A stretch of DNA of 64,000 nucleotides, from NCBI RefSeq assembly GCF_022458985.1, contig NC_061774.1, forward strand, positions 11,274,616-11,338,615, read 5' to 3'. Under the pieces are notes generated by a model, which saw only the letters and a program-made list of their open reading frames with translations, did not search any database and was not told the DNA's origin. The position numbers and the translations under genes were made by a program. Within the stretch, counting starts at the first letter, position 1. The number at the start of each line of letters is the position of its first letter. Source of the DNA: Mugil cephalus. Its lineage: Eukaryota > Chordata > Actinopteri > Mugiliformes > Mugilidae. Positions 14,631 to 27,131 of this stretch are shown in pieces.

Positions 14631-17600
14631 ATGTTGAGTCCGACAAGTGCAGCCCAGAAGAATGTCACTGAAGAGGACAGCTCTGGATCGGATGTAGGGT
14701 CAGAGGTCAGCCTGGAGCCTGAGACGGACCGGTTCGGCTTCATTGTGACCAATGGATCCACAGCTGGGTGAGCATGTTGTCCACACCGTGCTTGAGCACT
14801 GCCATTGCACTGCTGCACTATAGGTGCACAGCCTCATTTCGGTTTCAAAGACTGGTTTGTGTGTTTTGTGTTAAGAGTAACAGTAGAGAGGCAAATATAG
14901 TCTCGGGAGGTTGAGTATGGGAACCATGTCAACTATTAGATAAGTCAAAACTCAAACCCTTTCAATAAATTTGCACACACAAAAAAAGAAAAGTTAATTT
15001 AGAGTTGATGGAAATGTTTAAAGTTTTCCACCTGCTGTTTAACCATATAATAACAAACATTATGTTATGTCTCTGTATATGAGCCCCTCCACGTATTATG
15101 AATTATTAATTATGATGCACCTGTGTCTACCGATACCCAAAGGACTAATTCAAACGTTTTCCTGAGAACTGATTAGCTGTTTCATAGGTGGAGTCCAGGT
15201 GAACTGAAAGTTTCTAAAGGGGGCCTGAGATAACAAGCTAAGTCACTTTCTCATGGCAAGAACAGGAAGTTCTAAATAGACCACATATCTAAAGGGCTAA
15301 TGTTTTTAAGAGATTGGTCAGCGTCTGCATCCAGTACACAGAGTCATCCAGGGAAACAATATATTAAATGTAATAAATATCACTCCAAAAATGTAATTAT
15401 TTAAACGACTTTAACGGAAATCTTCAGTTCCAACAACATTTACTTGAAGATCTTCACCTTTCTGAAAATCTGCTGGCGGTGCAAAGAGAGGAGATATATT
15501 AAAAAAGCTTTAAAAAGTCTAGCCGAGAGTTATAATGCAGCTTCGACCACACTGGTTCAGAGCGGAAATGTTAAAGGCAACACACACCTGTTATTCTGGT
15601 ACATCAATAAAGATCAGCAGTAATGCAGAGTGTTGAAATAACCTTTACCGGTGAATTTAGAGACACGGTGTGCGTGCTACAGTAACGTGGATTTCACACA
15701 TTCTCCACAAATGTGTTGAATATATTTCAATGCAGTTGAATCATTACGCAGTCAGTCTGCACGAAGAATACTTTGCATTTTACTTTAAGATATGGCCAAG
15801 CCTCCATATTAACCGTGGGACTATGTGTTTAGAGTGCATTTTAATGAACAGCGAAAACAAAGCAGTGTAAATCTAGTATAACCGAACAAACTGCTACCTG
15901 TCACTGTTACACTTTCCCCATTGATAACATCCTGATTGGTTGCCGTGGAGACGTCACACTGCAAACCTGTGGTTTTCCTGTTTCCTGTCTTGCCTTTTCG
16001 GAGCACCATCTCTGTAGTGACAACACACAAAATGTGCGTGAAGCAACTCTGGCACAAAGGTTGCCAGTGCTATTAAAGGTTTTAGAGCTTTTGCATATTA
16101 AAAACTCAAAGCACATCAAGAGACACATTAAGAGATCTTATACTTTATGCTTGAAACACTTACGTTTTATTTGCTGCATCACGTCAGGAATGTGGGTCCA
16201 TCCCCTGAACTGGTCAGGCAGAGGGAGGCCAAGTGGATAAGCATCATTCTGCACGAGGATCGCATCTTGTCGATGAAGAAGAACAAGGTGTGTCCCATTT
16301 TAGACTCATAATGACGGCAACTCAACTCAGGATGAGAGGTTTTATATGTGACAGACTATTTGACGCACCACAGCAGGAAGAGCGCCAAGTTGACACATGA
16401 AATGAAAGCTGAATGCCATTTAATTCAAACTCCTGGTGTTGTGTCCCACTGTAAACCACGGTCATGGTTTACTGGGACACAGGGCCATTGTTAATGGGCG
16501 TTATCTTCCTCGATAAGTCAGGATTTATGCTGCTTTGTGCTATCTCTCTGTGTGTGTGTCCTCAGATAAAAGAGCAGTGTCAGAAAGGCATCCCTGCCTC
16601 GCTCAGAGCCAAGGCTTGGCCTCTGCTGTGTGGAGCCTCAATCAAGATGAAACAAAATGAGAAACTATATGAGGTAGGAAAACCTAACCCTCACACAAGA
16701 ACAATGGATGGTGTAACTAATGCCGAATTCACGTTAACAACAGATTTGTCACTTTTTACAGTTTTAATTAATACATTATGGGAAGTCAGTCATTAATAAT
16801 ACAAATGTCAGAGGGCTGTAGGAGCTTGTGATGAATATTTCATGCCTTTTCCTGGACTAAATCATATATCACTATAACAATTTGAGTATAATAGTATAAT
16901 ATTAGACACCAACAGTGTCTAAAATGTTTTGTCGACGGTTTTCTCAAAGTAGGTTTTGTCTGTGTTCAGAGGCTAGACTTACAGCCGGGCCTGCAGAGCT
17001 GGGTGGATATCATCGAGAGAGACCTGGACCGGCAGTTCCCTTTCCATGAAATGTTCCTCTCCAAGGACGGACACGGGTCGGCAAGGCCTCAAATTTTAGT
17101 TTTTGTCACTGACAAGCTGACAGTTACACAAATGTCACAGAGTTTTGTTTTTGTTTTTTTTCTGAGCTGCTTCTACGCCATCTTTTCATTTCTTTTGTTC
17201 ATATGCTGCAAAATCAGACGTATTTACTCAGGGAGTGAACACTATCATGAGATGTAAACCTCTGGTTTGTGTCGCTAACTATTGTGGTGTGTGTGCAGGC
17301 AGCGTGGTTTGTTCCGGGTGTTGAAGGCTTTCACACAGTATCAACCAGAAGAGGGTTACTGCCAGGCCCAGGGGCCTGTGGCTGCAGTGCTGCTGATGAA
17401 CATGCCTGCAGAGGTAGAAACCAGTAGCACAGTTTACTTCTCTTTTGAATCAAGTATCGGCTGCAAAGTTAAAACGCTCGAATCTTCCACTGAAGGGTCC
17501 ACTGACACTGAATCTGTAACACAATCTGCTATATGTGTCTGATAAAATATTATTTTTACATTCTGTACATACATGCTTAACTCTATATGATGATACATAA

Positions 17601-20600
17601 CCTAAATATCTTGTTACCATGGCACCTAATCTTAACCCTATTTAACCCTGGCAGGAAGCCTTCTGGTGTCTGGTTCAGATCAGCCAGCAGTACCTGCCTG
17701 GATATTACAGCCCTCTGCTGGTGAGGACACGCACATTCTCATCTGACGCATTTAAATACACACCGTTAATTTAAATTCAAAGGGAGACGTCTGATACACA
17801 TTTATGACCTGTGTCGTTTAGGAGGGAGTCCTCTTTGATGCGGCCCTGCTGACCTGGGTTTTGAAAAAGACGTGTCCAGCTGCACATAAACACCTGCAGC
17901 ACCACGGAGTGGAGCCCCTTATGTTCGCCACGGACTGGCTCATGTGCCTGTTCACCCGTCACCTTCCGTTCAACACACTTCTCCGCGTCTGGGACCTCTT
18001 CTTCTGTTACGGTATGTCGGCATCTTCGTCTGACGATTCCACAACTAGTGATCTCCTAAAGCAATAAATAATAGAGATGGACAAAAGAAGTTCCTGGGGT
18101 ACTGACCAAAATGAGATTAATTATACTGAACAATGGTAAAGTCTTTGAGTTATTAGTCATGTTCACATTATATGGTTCACCATTTACAGCAAAGCTGGTT
18201 TGACATTTTAGTTATATTAACCTCCTGAGACCCTCTGTCCTCATATGAGGATGTTAAGTTCTTCTGCTTCATTTAAACTTTTATCTTCGTAACTAGATAC
18301 TAGTTTGTATAAAAACATGACAAAGACTGTTTCAGCGGATTCATTCTTCAGTCGATCACGTGACAAATGTACAAAACCTCATCAAATTTCACAGCTGTTC
18401 AACTTGTTTATTCATCTGCATTAACGAGCTACAACTTCTCTAATTTAGCAAATACGTTTGCGGACATTGGGAATTATTATATCCAACTCTGCCTTCACAC
18501 AGCCATGTTCAGTTATGAACAGTGGTGACTTTATTATAATATACAGTGAATTAACCAATGTTTCCACATATGAGGATATCGTGTTTTTCAAAAACTACTT
18601 CCTGTTCAAAGATGATGCTTAGTTTTTATACTTCTTAGGTCCTATTCAACTCCAAATACCCTGGATAAATTAAAAATGCATACCAGACTAAAGCTCAGGC
18701 CTCAGGAGGTTATATACTATAAGGCAGGTTTTCTCATTGTTTTCCCATTGGATCAAATGTGGCCAATGAGAAAACATACAGCATGTAATTATATTTGAAA
18801 TAGTATCTGAACATTTTCAACTTTGTGGTAACAGTTTGGGGAAGGCTCCTGTTCCTGTGCACATAATGAGTATAATGCAACGAACTGGAAGCTGTTACTA
18901 CTGTAACACATGTGGAATGAGATCAGCAATTTCTTCCTGACATGTAGAAGAACCTTCCCCCTTCTCCACGTCACACACTTCTTCACTTCTCTCCATCCTC
19001 AACTATCCTCCCCTCTGCTCTCCAGGGGTGCGGGTGCTGCTCCAGGTTGCGGTGGTGCTGGTGCGCCGGGTGCTGGGTCGGGCCGACCAGAGGAAGCAGT
19101 GCCCGGGCCAGATGGAGACTCTGGAGAGGCTGAGGAGCATCAAGGAGCAGGTCCAAGATGAAGACGACGAAGCATTCATAGCTGAGGTAAGAGGCGCCCG
19201 GGGGGAGGCGGCCACCGTGATGATCGCTGCAAGCCCCACTCTCAAGTTAGTGTAAATGGCTTTAGTTTCTAATCCTAATGACAGCGGAAGTCTGGCCTTC
19301 AAAACCAGACCACAGCTACCTTGAAAATACCACAGCCTCCAAAGCCAGATAAACAGGCAGCACAGTTTGAAAAAGGCAATTAAAAGCAAATGAATAATTA
19401 ATGGGTTTTCCAGGCGTGTTTCTGGCCCACTTTTTGCTTTGGTGGAAAGTGCAAAGGTATTTTATCACGTTAGACCAGCCTGCGCTCAATCATCAGTATC
19501 TTTTGGGAAACACGTTTTATTTCTCTCCTGCAGTGAAGATCCTAAATATTTTCCCTTGTTTCAGGTGTGTTCTGTGCCGCTGTCATCCAAAGAGCTGGAG
19601 AAGCAGAGGGAGAAGGAGTTTGACAAGTGGAAGAAAGACAGACCGTCATCCACCTTTGACCCAAGAGGTCACTGCAGAGGCTACCAGATGGCTTGCACGA
19701 GGGCTCAACAGGAAAAAGAAGAACAGGACAGGAAAGACAGAGAGAAAGGGAACCTGTCCGTCCCTCTCGCTCGCTCTTCTTCGACGCTCTCGCTGTCCCC
19801 TTCCCTCCTTCACAAGAAGTGGAGGAAGGGGGGGAAAGGCAGCACGGGCGAAAAGGAGGGCGGCAACCGAGTCGTGAGGCACCTCTCGATGGGAGCAAGA
19901 GAGGACATGAGAGGCTGGACTGATTTAGATTTTAAGAAGGTGCAGGGCGTCCAGGAGGAGGAGGACATAGTATTAGAGGTGCACAAAACACAGAGCGAGT
20001 CAGGACCAAAGGAATCACCTGACCAGAAAGAACTTTTACAAGAGCATAAAGACACAGAACAAAGCCAAAACATACAAACAGAACATAAAGACGAAACTGA
20101 GATTGAAAAGGTGGAAACAAGAACCGCTGAAAAAGAGGAAAACGCACTCAAAGAGGCAGAGGACAGTGAAACGCTTCCAGACCAGAAAGATGAAATAAGT
20201 CAGAGTTCAGCAAAAGATGAGGCTGTTGAAAATGTCGTCCAGCCCACAGAACACACACCTCACTGCGAAGAAGAGGACGAGCTGCAGGCCGAGAGCCAAT
20301 CACTAGATGACAAATGTGAGGACCAGGAAATAAAGGTTGAAGACACAAACGAAGACACAAACGAAGACACAGAGGAATGTGTGACAGAAAATACAACTGC
20401 AGCGGAGGACGACCAGACTCAGACACAGAGTGAGGGAGAAACAAAGGCAGACGCGGAGAGGCGAGCGAGCGTAGATTCGAGTGAGGAGCAGGTGACACCG
20501 ACTGACGCGAAACCAGAAGAGAGCACAGAAACTGAAAATGTGCAACAGGAGCAGACGGACACCGTCACTGAAGACTCAGAGACAAGGACTGAGACAAGCC

Positions 20601-22108
20601 TGGACCCAGAGGGCGGAGACGACGAGGCCTCAACCGTCAAAGACCAAGCTCCTGCAGCGGAGACGGAAACACAACAGGAAGAAGAAGATGAAGAAGAGGA
20701 AGACGAAGGAGGCACATTTGAGGGAAAATGCCGCAGCACTGAGTCATTAGTAGAAACAGAAAACACAGAGGAGTCCCACACCCAAGCAGTGACAGAGACC
20801 GAAGAACTGGCACAGACTCAGGAGAATGAAGAAGAGAATGCAGACGCACCGGACGAAACGACGGTTGACTCAATGCAAACAGATTCAGAGGAAGCCACAT
20901 CAATGATGACTTCACCCGAGTGCATCGAACAGCAAGATGGGGCCGAGACACAAACACAAACAGATGCTGAAACACCAGTCCCAGTCAGGGAGCCAAACGA
21001 TGAAGCCTGCGAACCTACACAGGAACCCGCACAGGAAAACGAAGAAAGAGATCTGACCTTGCAGCCAGAGGCCGAGGCTGATGCGTGCATCTGCGATGAG
21101 ACAAATGCGGAAGAAGCGGCGACGGAAAATCAAATGATTGAGGAGGCTGCTAAAGAAAGTGAAGAGGCTTTGGTTGAAGAGCCAGACACAGAGCCTGATG
21201 AGAAGAGTCCGGAACAGACAGACACCTCTGAACCGCAAACAACCGAACAACCGACGAGTCAAGTCACCGAGAGTCCACCAGAGGAGGAAAGCACCGAAAA
21301 TGTTGAAGAACACACAGCGAGAGAGGACGATGTCTTCACCTCTACCGTACCTACAGATGATCCGCTCAATGACAGCAAACCACAAGTCCAAGATAAAGAC
21401 TCTGTCAGAAGCCAGTCCGAGTCCCTGGCGCAGCCCTCCGGGCGTCGCAGCAGCCGCTCGTCGGCAGATTTCTGCGTCCGCAGGTCGTCCACCTCGCGCG
21501 GGTCCAGGTTAGCGCGGAAGCTCTCGGAGGACCTCTTCACCTACCCGCAGGCAACCAGCCAATCCCAGCGCGCGCCTAACCACCCAAACGCTGAAGACGC
21601 AGAGTCACCATCCAGTCCCGCGGCTGCGAACTCAGAACAAGCTGATCCCGACGCGACGCGTCCTGCAGAAGTGGCCGAGGAGGTTTCCGCGCAGCAGGAG
21701 CAGCAGCCCCAGAAACGCTTCGGCCTCTTCCGCAGGAAGAAGGGAGAGCAGCCCAAAAACAGCAAGGCGAAGGGGGCGCCCAAACTGCAGGTGCCGAAAA
21801 TCCTGATTCAAGACTTCAGCGACGGGCCGGGCGCAGGAATGGTGGTCGAGGAAAAGGCGGAGGAGAAGCTGTCCTCCAGGGAGAGGAGGAGGCGGCGGAG
21901 GGAGCAGGAGAGAAGGGAGAAGGAGGAGGAGAGGTTGAAGAAGAAGAAGGAGAAGGAGGAGAAAGAGAAGGAGCGAGAGAGGAGGAAACCGCAAACGAGG
22001 GGGAAAAGTTTTCAAGAGCAAAAAGGTAGCGACGAGGTCCCTCCTCCTGCAAAGACTGGTTCACAGACTTTTAGATATTCTGCTCCTTATACTGACTCTT
22101 ACTTCTGA
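14631..22108 (+). CDS. tbc1d10c: TBC1 domain family member 10C (carabin) with long acidic C-terminus
   Basis: Nine coding exons: 14631-14767, 16188-16287, 16566-16673, 16970-17076, 17299-17413, 17655-17720, 17822-18011, 19026-19186 and 19565-22108; phases close, 1175 residues. An in-frame stop at 14544 with no ATG between supports this start. The TBC domain (about 84-290) has both catalytic fingers: IERDLDR with Arg136 and YCQ with Gln173. [17 protein letters not shown] and [13 protein letters not shown] favour the 10C paralogue, as does the C-terminal [11 protein letters not shown]. Carabin acts as a Ras/Rab GAP and calcineurin inhibitor in lymphocytes and heart. Human TBC1D10C has about 446 residues; here exon 9 alone encodes 847, mostly Glu/Thr-rich and probably disordered. 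Near the end PKILIQ (1072-1077) fits a PxIxIT-type calcineurin docking site. The exon 4 donor GTCGGC is weak. 10A/10B paralogues are the alternative, less likely. Confidence 0.93.
18217..18713 (+). mobile_element. piggyBac-like MITE, copy 2 (complete)
   Basis: Ends are inverted: TTAACCTCCTGAGACCC on the left and GGCCTCAGGAGGTTA on the right. TTAA is intact on the left and mutated to TTAT on the right. About 497 bp, without a transposase frame. It lies in tbc1d10c intron 7 and aligns with copy 1 at 1-379 in opposite orientation. The piggyBac assignment rests on the TTAA flank and the CCY-type end. Confidence 0.75.
20339..20374 (+). repeat. 12-bp tandem repeat inside tbc1d10c exon 9
   Basis: GAAGACACAAAC occurs twice and is followed by GAAGACACAGAG, encoding [12 protein letters not shown]. 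Small tandem growth of this kind is a plausible route by which the acidic tail lengthened. Confidence 0.8.
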
Positions 22109-22229
22109 CAAAAAAAAAAATAAAATCTCATATCCGATGTCACTGCCCTTTTCCATCAATGACACATCGGTTGATGTGTGAAGGTCCTTCCTGTTAACTC
22201 TTTGCCCTACTTGAACCTTCTGACATGTA

Positions 22230-22243
22230 AATAAATAATAAAA
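22230..22243 (+). terminator. tbc1d10c: tbc1d10c polyadenylation signals
   Basis: AATAAA at 22230-22235 and an overlapping AATAAAA just after it, about 125 bp past the stop codon. The gene is convergent with rad9a, whose own minus-strand signal is at 22456-22461; the two 3' ends may be only about 200 bp apart. Confidence 0.6.
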
Positions 22244-22455
22244 GATGTTTACAGCCTTTGAAAAACAACACGTTGGTTTTATTTGGTGGAACGCTCAATT
22301 TTACAAACAGTCCAAAAACAAACCGGAAGTGCTTCACGACCTTTTTCACATAATCCAGGATTCTGTAGTAAATGTCCTCTGCATTTTTACCAGGTCCCGG
22401 TAACACTCACACAGGCCAGTAAAGATGAAAATTAGGGTTCAAAACGTCCTGTAGT

Positions 22456-22461
22456 TTATTT
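22456..22461 (-). terminator. rad9a: rad9a polyadenylation signal
   Basis: Minus-strand AATAAA about 75 bp past the rad9a stop codon, the first signal downstream of it. The 3' UTR would be very short. Confidence 0.5.
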
Positions 22462-22535
22462 TTACAGTACTCCAGGTGTCACAGTGTAACAGTGCCATGT
22501 CCCTCCTCTCAGCCATGAGTCCAGCATGACTTTAC

Positions 22536-25500
22536 TTAAGTGTCATCCTCGCTGTCGCTGGCCAGCACCTCCTGACATGTTAGTGGCTGAGTGCTCATCT
22601 GAGAAGACGAAGGAATTACCGATCCGAAGAATAGGGAGCGAAACTGTAAGAGGACAACACAAAAGAGAAAAACATCGTTACTCAGACGCTTCAGACCCTG
22701 AGATAAAACACATCTCTCACCGCAAATGAATCTGAGGTGGTGCTATTTCTGTGCACAGTTATGAAGAGGTTGTGTTGTCTACGCACCTGTCCACATTGTC
22801 CTTTAGAACAGATTGAATAAAGTTTTATGTTTGGAGTTTTAAAGTCCCTTTAGGTTGATTTAGACATACATTTCAGATTAATAATAATTTTTTAAGCTTC
22901 TGAGACTTTGCTGCTGAAAAACATAGGCACAATACGTCTTAACTTAACAATGTACTTGTTCAATAATAAGCCACTTTTATTTTTGTCTTAAATTGTGCCA
23001 TTACTTGCTCCCAAGAGGCGAAAGATGTATTTCTCACAGCTTTATGGAGAAAAAGAACATGCTACATTATTTACATTTTTTCCAGGGTAAACTGAGCCAT
23101 ACCTTCTTATGAGGAGGTCCGTCTGCGTCGTTCGTTTCCTTGTCTTCTTCTTCTTCCTCTTCTTCTTCTTCCTCCTCCGCGGTGTGTATCCTTGTCCCGT
23201 GATTGGCTGCAACGGGCTGTTTCGAACACGAGGTGCTGGCCAATGAAGGCTTGGGTGGACCTGCAGTTGAGGGACCTGCTGCGAAACTGGTATCCATTGC
23301 AATTAGATAGGAATCCATGTCATCATTCATGAAGTCATCGGGAGGGGGCGGCGGCCGGGAGTGCGATCTGAGGAGTGGAGGAAATAGTTTTGGGTGTGAG
23401 TCAGTGAGAACAATGTTGCTAATATGAAAGAGGACCATAAAAAGTATGCCTGGTTTTTATTTTTGTAGTTTCATGCCACGCTCTGTTTCCTAATAAGGAT
23501 GCAAATGCAACAACAATATATAAATATAATAAATCAACAGCAATAGCAGAGTCACACCTGCATCAGGTGTCTAGTAGGGAAATTAATTTTATTACAATTT
23601 CCTCGCCCACGCGCTCCACCCAACCTCACTGAACTTCTGCATTCCTCTGTTGGCAGAGTCTTTTCATTTTGTGGATGTGTGTGAGGATGCAGATGCAGAC
23701 ATTTGGTGGTTTGGGGGTTTGAAGTATCAAAAGTAAAATATAAATCATATATGTGCAGTTCATCCCACGTGTTGCATCTACATCATTATGTGGACAATGT
23801 AAAAAGTGCTTCTATGACTGTCCTCGTCTTACAGCCACCTGCTTTTCTAATAGCAAGTTTTAACTCTCAGTAACACTTTCAACCACCGGGTGGCATGGTA
23901 GAGTAAATATTGAGAATTTACCACCTGTCACCGAAATGAAGAAGCCACTGAATGAATTCCAAACTGTTTTGTTTTCATTTTGTTCTGCCACCGGCATTTT
24001 TCAACACTGACTGACAGTTTCTGTTCTTGACCTGGAAAGATCCAGCATTTACCGCGGCACTTTAATCCCTCAATTTGTGCTCGGTTGTTACCCTGTGTTG
24101 TTGTTTTTATGGAGGCTGGGATCATCGGAGAGCGTGGCCAGCACAAAGTTCCCCTCCAGGACGCCGTCTGTTACTGAAATCACCACAGGGCTGACGCAAA
24201 CAAACACAAAATGCGCCTGTCAATACACAGTGGTGAAGCGAGCGATCGGTTCATACGATATGCGGGGGAACGTGCTCACCTGCCCGGCTCATCGAAGTGT
24301 ATAGAAACAGGGAGACCGGTGGACTCTGCAAACACTAACAAACCCTGGAGGACAGACGATGAAAAAATGACAGAAAAAGGGAGAGAAGAGAACAGAAGGA
24401 GGAACGAGATAAATATACATCTGTCATAGATACGTACATCTGACTAAAGCAAACATGTAGACAAGTACAACATTTAACTGACGATTTACACACAACCATG
24501 TCCCTCCTGACTCATACCCGTAACTCCTTCAGACAAAAAGTGATGCTGTTGTGAACCCGGGCGGCAAAATGGTCGAACTCATCTGAAGCCAGACACATTT
24601 CCGTCAGCATTGCCTTGGACTGCTCTGAGAGGGAGGAGAAGGAACGGGTTATAAAGGACAAAAGAACTGCTAAGCTTACACTCAATAGCACCACTGGGTT
24701 TGTATCTAGTCTAATTGTATTGTATTTTCCCCCAGATCGTCATCAACAACATAATATCATAGATTAAATTCAGTGAAATGACTGAACGGAATTAAATACG
24801 GTTGTGTTGTGATTATTCATCAATCTTGTCTTTTTATTCTAATATGGTAAAGTTTTCAGTTTCTGGTTTACAGCACACATCCTCCGAGACGTCAGTACAT
24901 TCGTCTTATTGACTGCTTCCTGAAAATAACAGTCTTGTCACCTGCTTCTTCCTCCACATGATTCCTGACCCACATCCGCTCTTCGTTGACTGTTAAAGTC
25001 ACTTCTTCCACAGATGAAGGAAAGTGCACCACCGTGTCCACCAGCACCCTGAGAACAAGACAAAATGAAACATATCGAGAAGTTGCACCCACATCGTTTT
25101 TTTGTTATCAATTTACTCAAACGACTTTAGTCTAAAACAACATCTGCCATGAATGAAGATGGAAACCAGAGCACAGACCATCAACACCTCGGTTATTTTG
25201 ATAGTAAAAGGTGCAGAAAGACTTCACAGACCTGGGTTGGGCTCTGAAAGCATTGGGGCAGTTGTCTTTATCAAACACTGCCTGTAAGCTTTCACTGTCC
25301 TGGTAAGACAGGTTATGTGTTTTCAAGAGGCCTGCAGAGAAAACCACAGCACACAAGACATCAGAGTTCTCAAGACCCACATAATACAAATGCGCTATAA
25401 TTAATCACAAAATATCTCAGTCAGTATAAATAAAATGCAACCCTTCTGATTTTAACTTATCAGGTAAAGAAACATCTGAGAAGCAAGCGAAGCACTGATA

Positions 25501-26971
25501 CCGTGTTTGCAGTGCAGGGTGAACGTGAGACGGTCCTTTTCCTCATCCAGTTGGATGTGACACTTTTCCACCGTCTTCTCCAGAGATGCCAGAGACCTAA
25601 ACACGGCCTGCACACTCTAGCACAAAGAGGAAACATATTTGCATATGTTGTGTCACGTTTTAAGGTTAACTGAAAATTCTGGTTGTTGGCATGAACTGTA
25701 GTTTTGTCCTGTTAACGACTGTATTTATTGGATTGTACTGTTGCTTAGTGTTTAATCTCTAAAACTATAAATACTCTGCAACTGTGCAACTGTTAAAAGA
25801 CGGAAGCTCAGAGGTTTTGCAAAATGAGCGCACAGATAACCACAACCCTCATGGTAAAAACATGGCAGGAAAGATAGCGTTTCAAAGCTGACTACAGAAA
25901 GCTATTCATTCATTTGTAAGACTTTGCTCTGAACCTTAACCATGGGAGCTTGTGCTCCTGTGAGGTAAAACCACTGTAGTTACAGGGGGTAAGTGGAAAA
26001 ATAACGTAGAGTAGCTCAGCTGATCTGAAAAACCAAAAATGAGGTTTTGGTAAAACAAGTTATTAGGTACACCAGAGGAGACACGTGCATTTTAAATCAA
26101 CAGTCTGTTCAACTAGGTTTTCAGAAATATACTGAGTTGTACCGGCTTATGTTGTTGTTATTTTGACAACCCCATCAGTCAATAAGCTGGGCTGAATAAC
26201 AGAAACACTTGTGGGATCAATTCAATCCAGTTTAACATCACCACAAGCTAGATCCTTGTAAATGATTATGCAGTTCAACAGTTCAGTTTTCACATCAACT
26301 CAACATTATAACAGTCAGGAAGTGTGACTTAGTCCAGGACTGTTATTCAAATGCATTTGTCTTCACTACTGTATCCAATGTTTTGGCAACTGTGTTGTGT
26401 GATATTAATATTAATACGTCATTCAAAAGTAATATGTGGACCGCAAACACAAGAGCAGGTGTAAACATGCACTATACAATACACAAAATGTATCGAGTTT
26501 CCTCACACCTTTATTAACATCTTGCAGCGGAAGTTGTACCCATTGGGTATGGAGTACCTGCACAAGAGACAGAAGAAGTTGCTTCAAAAAAATTAAAAAA
26601 ATAGAAATTACACACAAAAAATGGGATGTTCACTGACCCACTCCTGTGCGCACACACACACACACACACACACATACACACACACAATCTGCACCTGCTG
26701 AAGAAGAGCGGTGCGAACAGGAAACAAGCATATGCCGACCGAGAAGAGTTTACAGACCGCAGGGCCAGCTACAAGGGAGAGAGAGAGAAAAAGAAATGAA
26801 CAAATCAGCACTGTGTTCATTGACGCAAAGTGTGCACCAACAGGAAGCAACAAGACTATGCATGGCAGGAGGAAGTGTTCAGAGCTGCTCACCCCATCCT
26901 CTTGAGGCTCCACATACAGCTCATCACCGACACGGGACAGAGAATGGATGGCTTTGGCCAACACTGGACGG

Positions 26972-27003
<32 letters not shown>

Positions 27004-27131
27004 AACATAGCATAATTAATATGAACAGCCAGTTAATATCACGTCATTTTGTGTTTTAGCTGAAGACTGGGTTAAACAAGCAGGAAATGTTTTCTACCTT
27101 TCACGTTTCCTCCCGTCACGATACAGTGCAT
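22536..27131 (-). CDS. rad9a: cell cycle checkpoint control protein RAD9A
   Basis: Twelve coding exons: 27098-27131, 26893-26963, 26695-26768, 26509-26557, 25502-25616, 25232-25331, 24942-25048, 24518-24624, 24280-24344, 24092-24190, 23103-23367 and 22536-22643, giving 397 residues (human 391). RAD9A forms the RAD9-RAD1-HUS1 clamp that is loaded at damaged DNA and activates ATR-CHK1 through TopBP1. It starts [11 protein letters not shown] (human MKCLVTGGNVK) and includes [45 protein letters not shown] and AITFCLKE-like ITFCLKEL; these make the PCNA-like fold (about 1-270). The tail keeps [17 protein letters not shown] and FRSLFFGS. The last residues [10 protein letters not shown] match the human CK2/TopBP1-binding site around Ser387, so Ser393 is the likely equivalent. 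A run of ten glutamates sits in exon 11. Phases all close. Confidence 0.97.
26106..26345. repeat. MITE relic related to the element at 30324-30570
   Basis: Shares TTGTACCGG...GTTATTTTGACAACCC and an end TTAGTCCAGGACTGTT with the better preserved element at 30324-30570, at roughly 70 percent identity by eye. It lies in rad9a intron 4. Confidence 0.5.
26649..26690. repeat. (CA)n microsatellite
   Basis: CA repeats immediately next to the rad9a exon 3 donor (exon starts at 26695, donor GTGCAGATTGTGTGTG on the minus strand). A second CA tract at 26974-27002 lies just upstream of the exon 2 acceptor. Confidence 0.9.

Noticed and set aside
19401-19564. Upstream extension of the tbc1d10c exon 9 frame (to 19439)
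   Set aside because: Intronic: the acceptor TTGTTTCAG ends at 19564 and phase from exon 8 fits only from 19565.
20912-21391. 159-codon minus-strand frame inside tbc1d10c exon 9, and several others nearby
   Set aside because: Shadow frames opposite a low-complexity Glu/Thr-rich coding exon, which naturally lacks antisense stops.
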